Shown here one piece after another: positions 1 through 8,096 of a DNA stretch of 64,000 nt. This DNA comes from Tsukamurella sp. TY48. Its GTDB lineage: Bacteria; Actinomycetota; Actinomycetes; Mycobacteriales; Mycobacteriaceae. Numbering within the stretch: the first letter of the stretch is position 1; each line of letters starts with the position of its first letter. The position numbers and the translations under genes are program-made. The stretch lies in NCBI RefSeq assembly GCF_019656655.1, contig NZ_BPMV01000001.1, positions 2,542,001-2,606,000 of the forward strand. Reading direction: 5' to 3'. The notes under the pieces are model-generated. The model did not search any database and was not told where the DNA came from. It was given only the letters and a program-made list of their open reading frames with translations.

Positions 1-147
1 CACGAGGACATCGCCCGCTACCGCGAGGAATGGCAGGCGCGGGACGTGCGTTTCGGCAGTGTGGACGGTTGGCGTGACGATCAGTACCTGCCCGCCCCGC
101 CGCTGCCCACCACCCGACTCAAGCCACGCAAGAGGAGCTCCCAGTGA
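1..147 (+). CDS. C-terminal end of an unidentified protein (5'-truncated)
   Basis: The reading frame is open from the first base and gives 48 residues before a TGA stop at 145-147. The tail is charged, ends in a basic stretch (KPRKRSS) and has a proline-rich run just before it. No catalytic motif is visible and I do not recognise the family. The stop overlaps the GTG of the next gene (144-146), so the two are probably co-transcribed and translationally coupled. The start lies outside the window. Confidence 0.6.
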   Translation, partial: HEDIARYREEWQARDVRFGSVDGWRDDQYLPAPPLPTTRLKPRKRSSQ

Positions 148-479
148 CCGAACAGCAGGATCAGAACGTCGTCACCCGCAACGACGAGGCGGGGCGCTAC
201 GAGATCGCCGTGAACGGTGAGCTCGCCGGCTTCACCGTGTTCATCGACCGCGGCGAGCAGCGGATCTTCCCGCACACCGAGCTCGATGAGAAGTTCTCCG
301 GCCGTGGGCTCAGCTCGGTCCTGGTGCACGACGCCCTGGTCGACACCCGCGCGGCGGGCAAGCGGGTCGTGCCGGTGTGCCCGTTGGTTGCCAAGTACGT
401 GAGCAAGCACGACGAGGTGGCCGACCTCGTCGATCCCGTGACCCCGGAGATCCTGCAGTTCCTCAGCAGCCGCGGGTGA
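144..479 (+). CDS. Small GNAT-type N-acetyltransferase (YjdJ/Acetyltransf_CG-like)
   Basis: The 111-residue product has the features of the short GNAT-like family: an early strand segment (RYEIAVNGELAGFTVF), an FPHTEL segment, and then the acetyl-CoA loop around GRGLSSVLV near residues 53-61, followed by V(V)PVCPLVAKYV. Proteins of this size are predicted acetyl-CoA-dependent acyltransferases of unknown substrate. The GTG start at 144 overlaps the stop of the preceding gene, which supports both the start and an operon. Family assignment is good, function unknown. Confidence 0.8.
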   Translation: MTEQQDQNVVTRNDEAGRYEIAVNGELAGFTVFIDRGEQRIFPHTELDEKFSGRGLSSVLVHDALVDTRAAGKRVVPVCPLVAKYVSKHDEVADLVDPVTPEILQFLSSRG

Positions 480-530
480 CGCTCGCGGGCGGTCTCGGAC
501 AGGTCGCGGGGCGCTCCGGTTCACAGGAAA

Positions 531-548
531 CTGCCAGCGATCTGTCAG
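531..548 (+). promoter_or_regulatory. Candidate PhoP direct-repeat box upstream of phoP
   Basis: CTGCCAG (531-537) and CTGTCAG (542-548) are 7-bp direct repeats separated by 4 bp, an 11-bp period. PhoP of M. tuberculosis binds 7-bp direct repeats with a 4-bp spacer (GCTGTGA-like on this strand), so spacing and partial sequence fit autoregulation. The box ends 33 bp before the phoP GTG. Confidence 0.4.
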
Positions 549-581
549 ACCGCTCGCCGGGCGGCGGGGCACGATGGCGTT

Positions 582-1289
582 GTGTCCAGTGCGCAAGAGA
601 CGATCCAGCCCAAGGTGCTCGTCGTCGACGATGAGCAGAGCATCCGGGAACTCCTGCAGGTGAGCCTGAAGTTCCAGGGCTTCGACGTGACGGTGGCCCA
701 GGACGGGCCCGCGGCACTCGACCGCGTGCGCACCTTCCGCCCCGATGTGATGGTGCTCGACATCATGATGCCCGGGATGGACGGCCTGGGGCTGCTCAAG
801 CGACTGCGGCAGGACGGTGTCGAGGCGCCCGCGCTGTTCCTCACCGCGCGGGATTCGGTGGAGGACAAGGTGGCCGGGCTCACCCTCGGCGGCGACGATT
901 ACGTGACCAAACCCTTCAGTCTCGAAGAGGTGGTGGCGCGGATCAACGTGCTGTTGCGGCGCAGCGGATTCGGCGAACACGAGGAGATCACCCGCCTGAA
1001 GTTCGCCGATCTCGAGCTGGACGACGAGACGCACGAGGTGTGGAAGGCCGGTGAGCTGGTGGCACTCTCGCCCACCGAGTTCACCCTGCTGCGGTACTTC
1101 ATGGTCAACGCGGGTGTGGTGCTGTCCAAGCCGCGGATCCTCGATCACGTGTGGCACTACGATTTCGGCGGCGATGTGAACGTGGTCGAGTCCTACGTCT
1201 CGTACCTGCGGCGCAAGGTGGATACGGGGGAGACCCGCCTGATCCACACGCTGCGCGGCGTGGGCTACGTCCTGCGCGAGCCGCGGTAG
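582..1289 (+). CDS. phoP: Response regulator PhoP (OmpR/PhoB family)
   Basis: The 235-residue protein has a receiver domain (about 11-125) with acidic pair D16/D17, phosphoacceptor D60 in VLDIMMPGMDG, T88 and K110, then a C-terminal winged helix (about 140-235). Long stretches (VSLKFQGF, DDYVTKPFSLEEVVARI, LSPTEFTLLRYF, YDFGGDVNVVESYVSYLRRK, LHTLRGVGYVLREPR-like end) are near-identical, from memory, to M. tuberculosis PhoP, the regulator of virulence lipids, low-pH response and secretion. It is expected to be phosphorylated by the kinase 5 bp downstream. The GTG start at 582 trims the N-terminal tail relative to the mycobacterial protein. Confidence 0.95.
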   Translation: MSSAQETIQPKVLVVDDEQSIRELLQVSLKFQGFDVTVAQDGPAALDRVRTFRPDVMVLDIMMPGMDGLGLLKRLRQDGVEAPALFLTARDSVEDKVAGLTLGGDDYVTKPFSLEEVVARINVLLRRSGFGEHEEITRLKFADLELDDETHEVWKAGELVALSPTEFTLLRYFMVNAGVVLSKPRILDHVWHYDFGGDVNVVESYVSYLRRKVDTGETRLIHTLRGVGYVLREPR

Positions 1290-1294
1290 CGGCG

Positions 1295-2701
1295 ATGACG
1301 AACCGGACCGGGCTCGCGGCGCGGGTGCCCCTGCGGTTCTCGCTCGTCGCCGTGGTGGTGGGCGTGGTCTTCCTCGGCCTGCTCGTCTCGGGGACCGCGC
1401 TCACCGCGGCGATGAAGGACCAGCTGATCGCCCGGGAGGACCAGACGCTGCGGCAGGCCGCCGATACGTGGGCCCGGCCGAAGCCGCCGAACTTCCCGGC
1501 ACCGCCGCGCGGCGGACCACCCACCCGCTTCTACCAGGCCACCTTCCTGCCCGACGGCAGCCAGCTGCAGATCAGCAACCCGGACTTCACCGACCGTCCC
1601 GATCTCAGCGGCCTCGACCCGCTCGGCAGCGACGCGGCCACGGTGGACTCCGTCGGCGGCGACGGTCCGCAGTGGCGGGTGGTGCAGTCGCACTCGCAGT
1701 ACGGCGTGACCTTCGTGGCGGTCACGCTCACGGAGGTGGACTCCACCATCCGCACGCTGGTCGAACTGGAGCTGCTGATCGGCGGCGCGGTGCTGGTGAT
1801 CGCGGGCGGCGTGGGCTACCTCGTGGTGCGCCGCTCGCTGCGGCCCCTGGAACAGGTCGAGGCCACGGCGGAGGCCATCGCGGCCGGGGATCTCACCCGC
1901 CGCGTTCCCGATGCCCCGCCGAACACCGAGGTGGGCCGGCTGTCCTCGTCGCTCAACACGATGCTGCACCAGGTGCAGGACTCGTTCGGCCAGGTCGCCG
2001 CGTCCGAGGAACGGGCCAGGGCCGACGAGGAGCGGATGCGCCGATTCGTGGGCGACGCCTCGCACGAGCTGCGCACCCCGCTCACCTCGATCCGGGGCTT
2101 CGCGGAGCTGTACCGGCAGGGCGCGACCGATGACACCGACTACGTCATGGCGCACATCGAGGCCGAGGCGCAGCGGATGGGCCTGCTGGTGGAGGACCTA
2201 CTGCTGCTCGCGCGGCTCGATGCGCGCCGCCCCCTGGCCGCAGAGCCGGTCGACCTCGCCGCGGTGGGGGAGGATGTGGTGCGCGCGGCGCAGGCGCGGG
2301 AACCGAAGCGCGACATCGAGATCGACGTGGCCGGAGCCGATGCCGACGGTGCCGTGATGGTGTCCGGCGACCGTGACCGGCTGCACCAGGTGATCACCAA
2401 CCTGGTCTCGAACGCGCTGCGGCACACCCCCGAGGACGCCGAGGTCCGGGTGCGCATCGAGGGACTGCCGGACGCGGCCGTCGTCGAGGTCGCCGATACC
2501 GGACCGGGGATGGAGACCGGTGAGGCCGCACGCGTCTTCGAGCGGTTCTACCGCACCGACTCTTCCCGCAGCCGCGGCAGTGGCGGTGCGGGACTGGGTC
2601 TTTCGATCGTGCACGGCATCGTCGACCGGCACGGCGGCAGCGTCACCGTGAACACTGCGCCCGGTGCGGGCGCGACCTTCACGGTGCGGTTGCCGCGCTA
2701 G
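1295..2701 (+). CDS. phoR: Sensor histidine kinase PhoR
   Basis: The ATG at 1295 sits 5 bp after the phoP stop; the longer frame starting inside phoP is out of context. The 468-residue protein has a transmembrane helix near 14-36, an extracytoplasmic sensor loop rich in Pro and Asp, a second helix near 156-178, a HAMP linker (about 179-232), a DHp box with the phosphorylated H257 (FVGDASHELRTPL), and a HATPase domain with N box (NLVSNALRHTP), G1 (DTGPGM), F box (FERFYRTD) and G2 (GGAGLGLSIV). It is an inner-membrane kinase acting on PhoP. The stop is 4 bp from the convergent HIT gene. Confidence 0.94.
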   Translation: MTNRTGLAARVPLRFSLVAVVVGVVFLGLLVSGTALTAAMKDQLIAREDQTLRQAADTWARPKPPNFPAPPRGGPPTRFYQATFLPDGSQLQISNPDFTDRPDLSGLDPLGSDAATVDSVGGDGPQWRVVQSHSQYGVTFVAVTLTEVDSTIRTLVELELLIGGAVLVIAGGVGYLVVRRSLRPLEQVEATAEAIAAGDLTRRVPDAPPNTEVGRLSSSLNTMLHQVQDSFGQVAASEERARADEERMRRFVGDASHELRTPLTSIRGFAELYRQGATDDTDYVMAHIEAEAQRMGLLVEDLLLLARLDARRPLAAEPVDLAAVGEDVVRAAQAREPKRDIEIDVAGADADGAVMVSGDRDRLHQVITNLVSNALRHTPEDAEVRVRIEGLPDAAVVEVADTGPGMETGEAARVFERFYRTDSSRSRGSGGAGLGLSIVHGIVDRHGGSVTVNTAPGAGATFTVRLPR

Positions 2702-2705
2702 CGGA

Positions 2706-3131
2706 TCAGACGGCGGCGAGCGCCTCGACGATCTTGGTCTGCGCCTCGTCGAGCGACTCGGCCGACGGATTGGGATCGGCCTGGCCGAAGTCGAAGTCGC
2801 TCAGCGTGTACGCCGGGAAGACGTGGATGTGCAGGTGCGGCACCTCGAGCCCCGCGATCACCATGCCGGCGCGGGGCGCATCGAAGGCCACCTTGACGGC
2901 GCGGCCGATTCGGCGGCTCACGTCGGAGAGGTGGTTCCACAGCTCCTCGTCGACCGACTCCCAGTGGTCGACCTCGGCGCGCGGGACCACGAGCACGTGG
3001 CCCTGCGTGAGCGGCGCGATGGTCAGGAACGCCACCACCGAATCGTCCTGGTACACGAACCGGCCCGGGAGCTCGCCGGCGATGATCTTCGAGAAGACGG
3101 TGCCGGAGGCGCCATTCGCATCAGTAGCCAT
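2706..3131 (-). CDS. HIT-family nucleotide hydrolase/transferase
   Basis: The 141-residue protein is the normal length for a HIT protein and carries the signature HLHIH at residues 99-103, preceded by a typical [16 protein letters not shown] segment. The central histidine (101) is the nucleophile that attacks the alpha-phosphate of nucleotide adducts in this superfamily. A HIT gene lies in the same convergent position after phoPR in M. tuberculosis (Rv0759c). The exact substrate cannot be read from sequence. It is followed on the same strand by nothing and preceded by an ArsR-like gene 9 bp away, possibly its operon partner. Confidence 0.9.
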   Translation of the reverse strand: MATDANGASGTVFSKIIAGELPGRFVYQDDSVVAFLTIAPLTQGHVLVVPRAEVDHWESVDEELWNHLSDVSRRIGRAVKVAFDAPRAGMVIAGLEVPHLHIHVFPAYTLSDFDFGQADPNPSAESLDEAQTKIVEALAAV

Positions 3132-3140
3132 ACCGCCAGG

Positions 3141-3605
3141 CTATCGGAGCAGCCCGCCGATGTCCGCCGCGGTGAGCATCGCGATGAGCGCGGGCACCAC
3201 CTTCTGCGCCGCCACACCGTAATTGCCGCGGGCCTGCTTCTCGATGACGTTCGCCGCGGCCAGCGCACCGAGGTGGTGGTACAGCTGGCCCTTCGATCCC
3301 GCGTCCACCAGGTCGAGCAGTTCGGCGGCGGTGCGCGGCCCGCGCAGCAGTTCCTGCACGATCTCGATCCGGGCCGGGTGTCCGAGCGCTCCGAGCACCG
3401 CGGCGATCCGCTCGGCCGGCAGGGCGGCGGCGGCGCCCGCCGAGTAGTCGACGCGCCACGTGACCTCGCCGTGCAGGGAGACCTCGCCGCCGTAGCCCAC
3501 CGCTCCCGCACCGGCGGCGGGTGATTGCGCGGCCGCCGTCCCCAGTGCCGCCTCGAGCGCGGCGACCCGCGCTTCCAGGTCGGCGAGACGATCGTCCTCG
3601 GTCAT
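3141..3605 (-). CDS. ArsR-like winged-helix transcriptional regulator
   Basis: Of the 154 residues, the first 25 or so form a likely coiled coil (DRLADLEARVAALEAAL). Residues from about 65 to 130 form a winged-helix domain of the ArsR type: AVLGALGHPARIEIVQELL, then the recognition region LLDLVDAGSKGQLYHHLGAL and a wing with ARGNYGV. No metal-binding cysteines are present, so it is probably not a classical metal sensor. It lies 9 bp upstream of the HIT gene on the same strand and 9 bp downstream of the serine hydrolase gene, so all three may be one transcript. Confidence 0.82.
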   Translation of the reverse strand: MTEDDRLADLEARVAALEAALGTAAAQSPAAGAGAVGYGGEVSLHGEVTWRVDYSAGAAAALPAERIAAVLGALGHPARIEIVQELLRGPRTAAELLDLVDAGSKGQLYHHLGALAAANVIEKQARGNYGVAAQKVVPALIAMLTAADIGGLLR

Positions 3606-3614
3606 GGGCCTAGA

Positions 3615-4613
3615 TTACGTGCGGAGTGCGCAGGCCACGCGCTCGCGGGCCGCACCGTCGGTCATGGCGGCGAGCAGCATCCGTTGGTGCGGCATCCCCG
3701 CCTCGTCGTCCTTGCGCAGATCCGCCGCCGACGCGCGGCGCACCATCAGCACGCCGACGGTGACGGAACCGTCGGGCCGGCGGCCCTCGAAGGCCTCCGT
3801 CCGGATGCCGGGGAGGGAACCGCCCTTGAACCCGAGGGCGAGCAGGCCGCTCGGTCGCGCGCCCTGGAACTCGAGGAATCGGCGCGCGGTCTCGGAGCCC
3901 GGACCGAACCGGCCGGAGGCGAGGTCGCCGATCAGCCGGGCGAACGATGAGGCCGGCGCCGAGTAGGTGCGGTCCATCGCGGATGCGATGCTCTCGCCCG
4001 CTTCGACGCTCGCGATGAGCCCGTCGTACAGGCCTTTGAGTGAGGGGACGGGGCCCGGCATGCCGTACCGCGTCATGACTTCCTGCAGCGCGGCGTCGCC
4101 TATGTGCGCGCGGATGGCGTCGGGGGCCGCGCTGTCGGAGAACCGGATCATCACATCGGCGAGCTGATGCAGGGAGACGGTGCCGGAGGCGTCGTCGGGC
4201 ACGCCCTTCGTCGCGGGGATCCCCAGGTATTTCAGCGCCTCGACGTGGGCTCCGCCGTCGAGCGGCGTGCCCCGGTAGTCCACGTACCACCGCTGCCAGT
4301 CGGCGATCGGGATCCGCTCGGCGAGATCGATCCGTCCGACCCCCGCCCGGCCGGTGAGGGCGGCGAGATGGATGAGCTTGACCATCGAGGCGGTGGGCAT
4401 GGCCGCGTCGGCACGGTGCCGGACGGTGCCGCCCCGCCCGTCGTCCACCACGAGCGCGACGTCGTCGCGGTGCTGCGCGAGGTAGCCGGTCCAGCCCGCT
4501 GCCGTGCTCGTGTCCGTCGCGGCCGGCGGGGTACAGGGGGCGGCGAGTGCCGCCGGGGCGGGGACGGCGACCAGTATCGCCGCGACGACGGCGGTGATCA
4601 GTGTGCGGCGCAT
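3615..4613 (-). CDS. Exported serine beta-lactamase-like hydrolase
   Basis: The start at 4613 (MRRTLITAVVAA...) is preferred over the longer frame because a GGAGGG ribosome site precedes it and it begins a clean signal peptide ending near AALAA. The 332-residue product has the Ser-x-x-Lys motif SMVK of the penicillin-binding/class A beta-lactamase fold and a later KGG-like segment (FKGGSLPGI) matching the third active-site element; a candidate SDS-like element is SDSAA. It could be a beta-lactamase or a cell-wall hydrolase relative (DUF-type serine hydrolase); a true lactamase role is not established. It diverges from purD with about 90 bp between. Confidence 0.75.
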   Translation of the reverse strand: MRRTLITAVVAAILVAVPAPAALAAPCTPPAATDTSTAAGWTGYLAQHRDDVALVVDDGRGGTVRHRADAAMPTASMVKLIHLAALTGRAGVGRIDLAERIPIADWQRWYVDYRGTPLDGGAHVEALKYLGIPATKGVPDDASGTVSLHQLADVMIRFSDSAAPDAIRAHIGDAALQEVMTRYGMPGPVPSLKGLYDGLIASVEAGESIASAMDRTYSAPASSFARLIGDLASGRFGPGSETARRFLEFQGARPSGLLALGFKGGSLPGIRTEAFEGRRPDGSVTVGVLMVRRASAADLRKDDEAGMPHQRMLLAAMTDGAARERVACALRT

Positions 4614-4705
4614 GAACCCTCCAAGAACGATAGATCGGAATTCCGGAATAACGATACCCATGCTGGTGTCGGGTGTACAGCCCCTGCGCCGGTAAGGTCG
4701 GCGAC

Positions 4706-5941
4706 GTGCGAGTACTCGTCATCGGCACCGGCGGCCGCGAACACGCCCTCCTCGACGCGCTGTCGCGCGACCCCCAGGTCACCGAGTTGCATGCGGCCCC
4801 GGGTAATCCCGGCACCGCGGCGCTCGCCACGAACCACGACGTCGACGCCTCGTCCGGCGACGAGGTCGCGGCGCTGGCCGAGCGGCTCGGCGCCGACCTC
4901 GTGGTGATCGGCCCCGAAGTGCCCCTGGTGCTCGGCGTCGCCGACGCCGTCCGGGCCCGCGGCATCGCCGCGTTCGGCCCCTCCGCGGAGGCGGCGAAGA
5001 TCGAGGGCTCGAAGGCCTTCGCCAAGGACGTCATGGAGGCCGCCGGCGTCCGCACCGCCCGCAGTGAGGTGGTCGACAGCCCCGCGCTCATCGACGCCGC
5101 GCTGGATCGGTTCGGCCCCACCTGGGTGATCAAGGACGACGGTCTCGCCGCAGGCAAGGGCGTGGTGGTCACGGCCGACCGCGCCGAGGCCCGCGCGCAC
5201 GCCGCCGACCTCCTCGAGTCCGGCCGCCCCGCCCTCTTCGAATCCTTCCTCGACGGCCCCGAGGTCTCGCTCTTCTGCCTCGTCGACGGCGAGACCGTGG
5301 TGCCCCTGCTGCCCGCGCAGGACCACAAGCGCGTCGGCGACGGCGACACCGGTCCCAACACCGGCGGCATGGGCGCGTACTCGCCCCTGCCCTGGCTCGC
5401 CGACGGTGCCACCGAGGAGATCGTGGAGACCGTGGTGCGCCCTGTCGCCCGCGAGATGGTGCGCCGGGGCGTGCCCTTCTCGGGGCTCCTCTACGCCGGC
5501 CTCGCGATGGGAGCCGAGGGGCCCGCGGTGGTGGAGTTCAACTGCCGCTTCGGTGACCCGGAGACGCAGGCCGTGCTGAGCCTCCTGGAATCTCCACTGG
5601 GACAGGCGCTGAACGCCACCGCCACCGGTACGCTCGCCGAGCTGCCGCCGCTCCAGTGGCGCGACGGTGCCGCCATCACCGTGGTGCTGGCCGCCGAGAA
5701 CTACCCGGGAACGCCCCGCAAGGGCGATGTGATCACCGGCGCCGACGGTGCCGGGGTCTATCACGCCGGTACCGCGCGCGACGCGGACGGACGGCTCGTG
5801 TCCAACGGTGGCCGTGTGCTCAACGTGGTCGGTGTCGGAGACGACCTCGGCGCGGCCCGCGCGGACGCCTACGCCAAGCTCGACCGGATCAAGCTGCCGG
5901 GCAGTCATTTCCGCACGGACATCGGCCACCAGGCGCTGTAA
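4706..5941 (+). CDS. purD: Phosphoribosylamine-glycine ligase
   Basis: PurD makes glycinamide ribonucleotide in de novo purine synthesis. The 411-residue ATP-grasp enzyme starts at GTG 4706 with [15 protein letters not shown], the typical PurD N terminus; upstream in-frame codons carry no homology. Recognisable blocks are [68 protein letters not shown] and [11 protein letters not shown], in family order and at family length. Other purine genes are spread through the window (purB, purC, purS, purQ, purL). A TetR gene follows. Confidence 0.96.
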   Translation: MRVLVIGTGGREHALLDALSRDPQVTELHAAPGNPGTAALATNHDVDASSGDEVAALAERLGADLVVIGPEVPLVLGVADAVRARGIAAFGPSAEAAKIEGSKAFAKDVMEAAGVRTARSEVVDSPALIDAALDRFGPTWVIKDDGLAAGKGVVVTADRAEARAHAADLLESGRPALFESFLDGPEVSLFCLVDGETVVPLLPAQDHKRVGDGDTGPNTGGMGAYSPLPWLADGATEEIVETVVRPVAREMVRRGVPFSGLLYAGLAMGAEGPAVVEFNCRFGDPETQAVLSLLESPLGQALNATATGTLAELPPLQWRDGAAITVVLAAENYPGTPRKGDVITGADGAGVYHAGTARDADGRLVSNGGRVLNVVGVGDDLGAARADAYAKLDRIKLPGSHFRTDIGHQAL

Positions 5942-6022
5942 CGACTGCAATTCTCCGAGTGGGACGAAACCCGCTGGGCTATTTGCGCGAAACCGGCTTT
6001 GCGAGCCGGGTGCCCTGGCACC

Positions 6023-6634
6023 ATGTCCAAGGTGACAGCCGCGACCACTCCCAAGGGCGAGCGCCGGCGCGCGGCTCTGGTGGCCGCCGCCGGAGAGCTC
6101 CTCGTGGAGGGCGGGTTCGAATCCGTGCGGCATCGCGCAGTGGCGCACCGGGCGCACATCCCGTTGGCAGCCACCACGTACTACTTCGAGTCGCTGGGCG
6201 ATCTGCTCTCGAACGCGGTCGCCTACGCGGGCGATCACGACATCGCGGCGGTCCGTGCCCGGGTCGGCGAGGTGAGCCGGCGGCGCCGCGGCGAGGGCGC
6301 GTTGGCCAGGCTGATCGCGAGCGTCTTCTTCGCCTGCGAGACCGAGGCGCAGCGCAGCGCCCTGGTGTCGCGGTACGAGCGGCTCGTGGTGTGCACGCGT
6401 GACCCGCAACTGGCGCAGATGCAGGCGCAGGTCCGCGGCGCCCTCGCCGAGCTGCACGTGGAGGTCCTGGAACGCTCCGGGCGGCGGGCCGACCGCGCCT
6501 GCATCGACCGGTTGATGGCGATCGAGGACGGTGCGGCCCTGGCCGCGTTCACCGATCACGGCACCGATGTGGCTCGCGCCGTCCGCGATGCCGTTGCCGC
6601 GGTGATCGACGATCTGGCACCGATGCTTCCCTGA
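6023..6634 (+). CDS. TetR-family transcriptional regulator
   Basis: The ATG at 6023 gives a 203-residue protein; a TTG 24 bp upstream is possible but unlikely. The N-terminal helix-turn-helix is ERRRAALVAAAGELLVEGGFESVRHRAVAHRAHIPLAATTYYFESLGDLLSNA, where the recognition helix and the TTYYF segment are typical. The ligand domain is all-helical and unassigned. A TetR-like gene (Rv0775) lies between purD and purB in M. tuberculosis, so this is probably its counterpart. Target genes are unknown; it may control itself. Confidence 0.85.
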   Translation: MSKVTAATTPKGERRRAALVAAAGELLVEGGFESVRHRAVAHRAHIPLAATTYYFESLGDLLSNAVAYAGDHDIAAVRARVGEVSRRRRGEGALARLIASVFFACETEAQRSALVSRYERLVVCTRDPQLAQMQAQVRGALAELHVEVLERSGRRADRACIDRLMAIEDGAALAAFTDHGTDVARAVRDAVAAVIDDLAPMLP

Positions 6635-6668
6635 CGGGCGTCCCCGCAGTGCATGAGAGAATCGCGGG

Positions 6669-8096
6669 GTGAGCACTCCCCGCATCCCGAACGTCCTCGC
6701 CAACCGGTACGCCAGCCCGCGCATGCGTGAGCTGTGGTCGCCCGAGTACAAGATCGTGCTGGAGCGGCAGCTGTGGATCGCGGTGCTCAAGGCACAGCGC
6801 GACCTCGGGATCGACGTGCCCGACGGTGCCGTCGAGGCCTACGAGGCCGTGGTCGATCAGGTCGATCTGGATTCCATCGCCGCGCGCGAGCGGATCACCC
6901 GCCACGATGTGAAGGCGCGGATCGAGGAGTTCAGCGAGCTCGCCGGGTTCGAGCAGATCCACAAGGGCATGACCAGCCGCGACCTCACCGAGAACGTGGA
7001 GCAGCTGCAGATCCTGCGCTCGCTCGAGTACGTCCGCGATCACGCGGTGACGGTGGCCGTCCGGCTCGCCGAGCGCGCCGCGCAGTACTCCTCGGTGGTG
7101 ATGGCCGGACGCTCGCACAACGTCGCGGCGCAGGCCACCACGCTGGGCAAGCGGTTCGCCTCGGCCGCGAACGAGCTGCTCGTCGCGATCGCCCGCGTCG
7201 ATGATCTGATCTCCCGCTACCCGTTGCGCGGCATCAAGGGCCCGATGGGCACCTCGCAGGACATGCTCGACCTGCTCGGCGGCGATGCGGCGAAGCTGGA
7301 CGAGCTGGAGGCGCGGGTCGCCGCGCACCTCGGCTTCTCGCAGTCGCTCGTGTCCGTGGGCCAGGTGTACCCGCGCTCGCTCGACCACGACGTGGTGAGT
7401 GCGCTGGTGCAGCTGGCGGCGGGACCGTCGTCCATGGCCACCACCATCCGGCTCATGGCCGGGCACGAGCTGGTCACCGAGGGCTTCCAGCCCGGCCAGG
7501 TGGGCAGCTCGGCGATGCCGCACAAGATGAACACCCGATCGTGCGAGCGCGTGAACGGGCTCACGGTGATCCTGCGGGGCTACGGCTCCATGGCCGCCGA
7601 GATGGCCGGCGCGCAGTGGAACGAGGGCGATGTCTTCTGCTCCGTGATCCGCCGCGTGGCCCTGCCCGACGCCTTCTTCGCGCTCGACGGCCTCTTCGAG
7701 ACCTTCCTGACGGTGCTCGCCGAGTTCGGCGCCTACCCGGCCGTGATCGAGAACGAACTGAACCGCTACCTGCCCTTCCTCGCCACCACCCGCGTACTGA
7801 TGGCCGCGGTCCGGGCCGGCGTCGGTCGCGAGGTGGCGCACGAGGCGATCAAGGAGCACGCCGTCGCCGTGGCCCTGGCTATGCGCGAGGAGGGCCGCGA
7901 GCCCGATCTACTCGACCGTCTCGCCGGCGACTCCCGGCTCGGCCTGTCCCGCGCACAGCTCGATGAGGCGCTGGCCGACCGCGCCGCCTTCACCGGTGCC
8001 GCGGAGGCCCAGGTGGCCCAGGTCGTCTCCGACGTCGAAGCCCTCGCGGCCAAGCACCCCGACGCCGCGAGCTACGCCCCCGCCCCCATCCTCTGA
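6669..8096 (+). CDS. purB: Adenylosuccinate lyase
   Basis: PurB catalyses two fumarate-releasing steps, at SAICAR and at adenylosuccinate. The 475-residue protein begins at a GTG (MSTPRIPNVLANRYAS) and carries the fumarase/aspartase-superfamily signature GSSAMPHKMN, the TSRDLTEN block and the histidine region AGRSHNVAAQATT expected of this enzyme. Length and order fit PurB from Actinobacteria. Its 3' end overlaps by 25 bp the convergent amine oxidase gene, so each 3' end is antisense to the other. Confidence 0.96.
   Translation: MSTPRIPNVLANRYASPRMRELWSPEYKIVLERQLWIAVLKAQRDLGIDVPDGAVEAYEAVVDQVDLDSIAARERITRHDVKARIEEFSELAGFEQIHKGMTSRDLTENVEQLQILRSLEYVRDHAVTVAVRLAERAAQYSSVVMAGRSHNVAAQATTLGKRFASAANELLVAIARVDDLISRYPLRGIKGPMGTSQDMLDLLGGDAAKLDELEARVAAHLGFSQSLVSVGQVYPRSLDHDVVSALVQLAAGPSSMATTIRLMAGHELVTEGFQPGQVGSSAMPHKMNTRSCERVNGLTVILRGYGSMAAEMAGAQWNEGDVFCSVIRRVALPDAFFALDGLFETFLTVLAEFGAYPAVIENELNRYLPFLATTRVLMAAVRAGVGREVAHEAIKEHAVAVALAMREEGREPDLLDRLAGDSRLGLSRAQLDEALADRAAFTGAAEAQVAQVVSDVEALAAKHPDAASYAPAPIL

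Noticed and set aside
1151-1294. A longer phoR start inside phoP
   Set aside because: The extra 48 residues are Arg-rich out-of-frame phoP sequence; the ATG at 1295 directly after the phoP stop starts at the membrane-helix region expected of PhoR.
4598-6790. A long minus-strand frame over purD and the TetR gene
   Set aside because: Both plus-strand genes have conserved motifs throughout, while the opposite translation has none.
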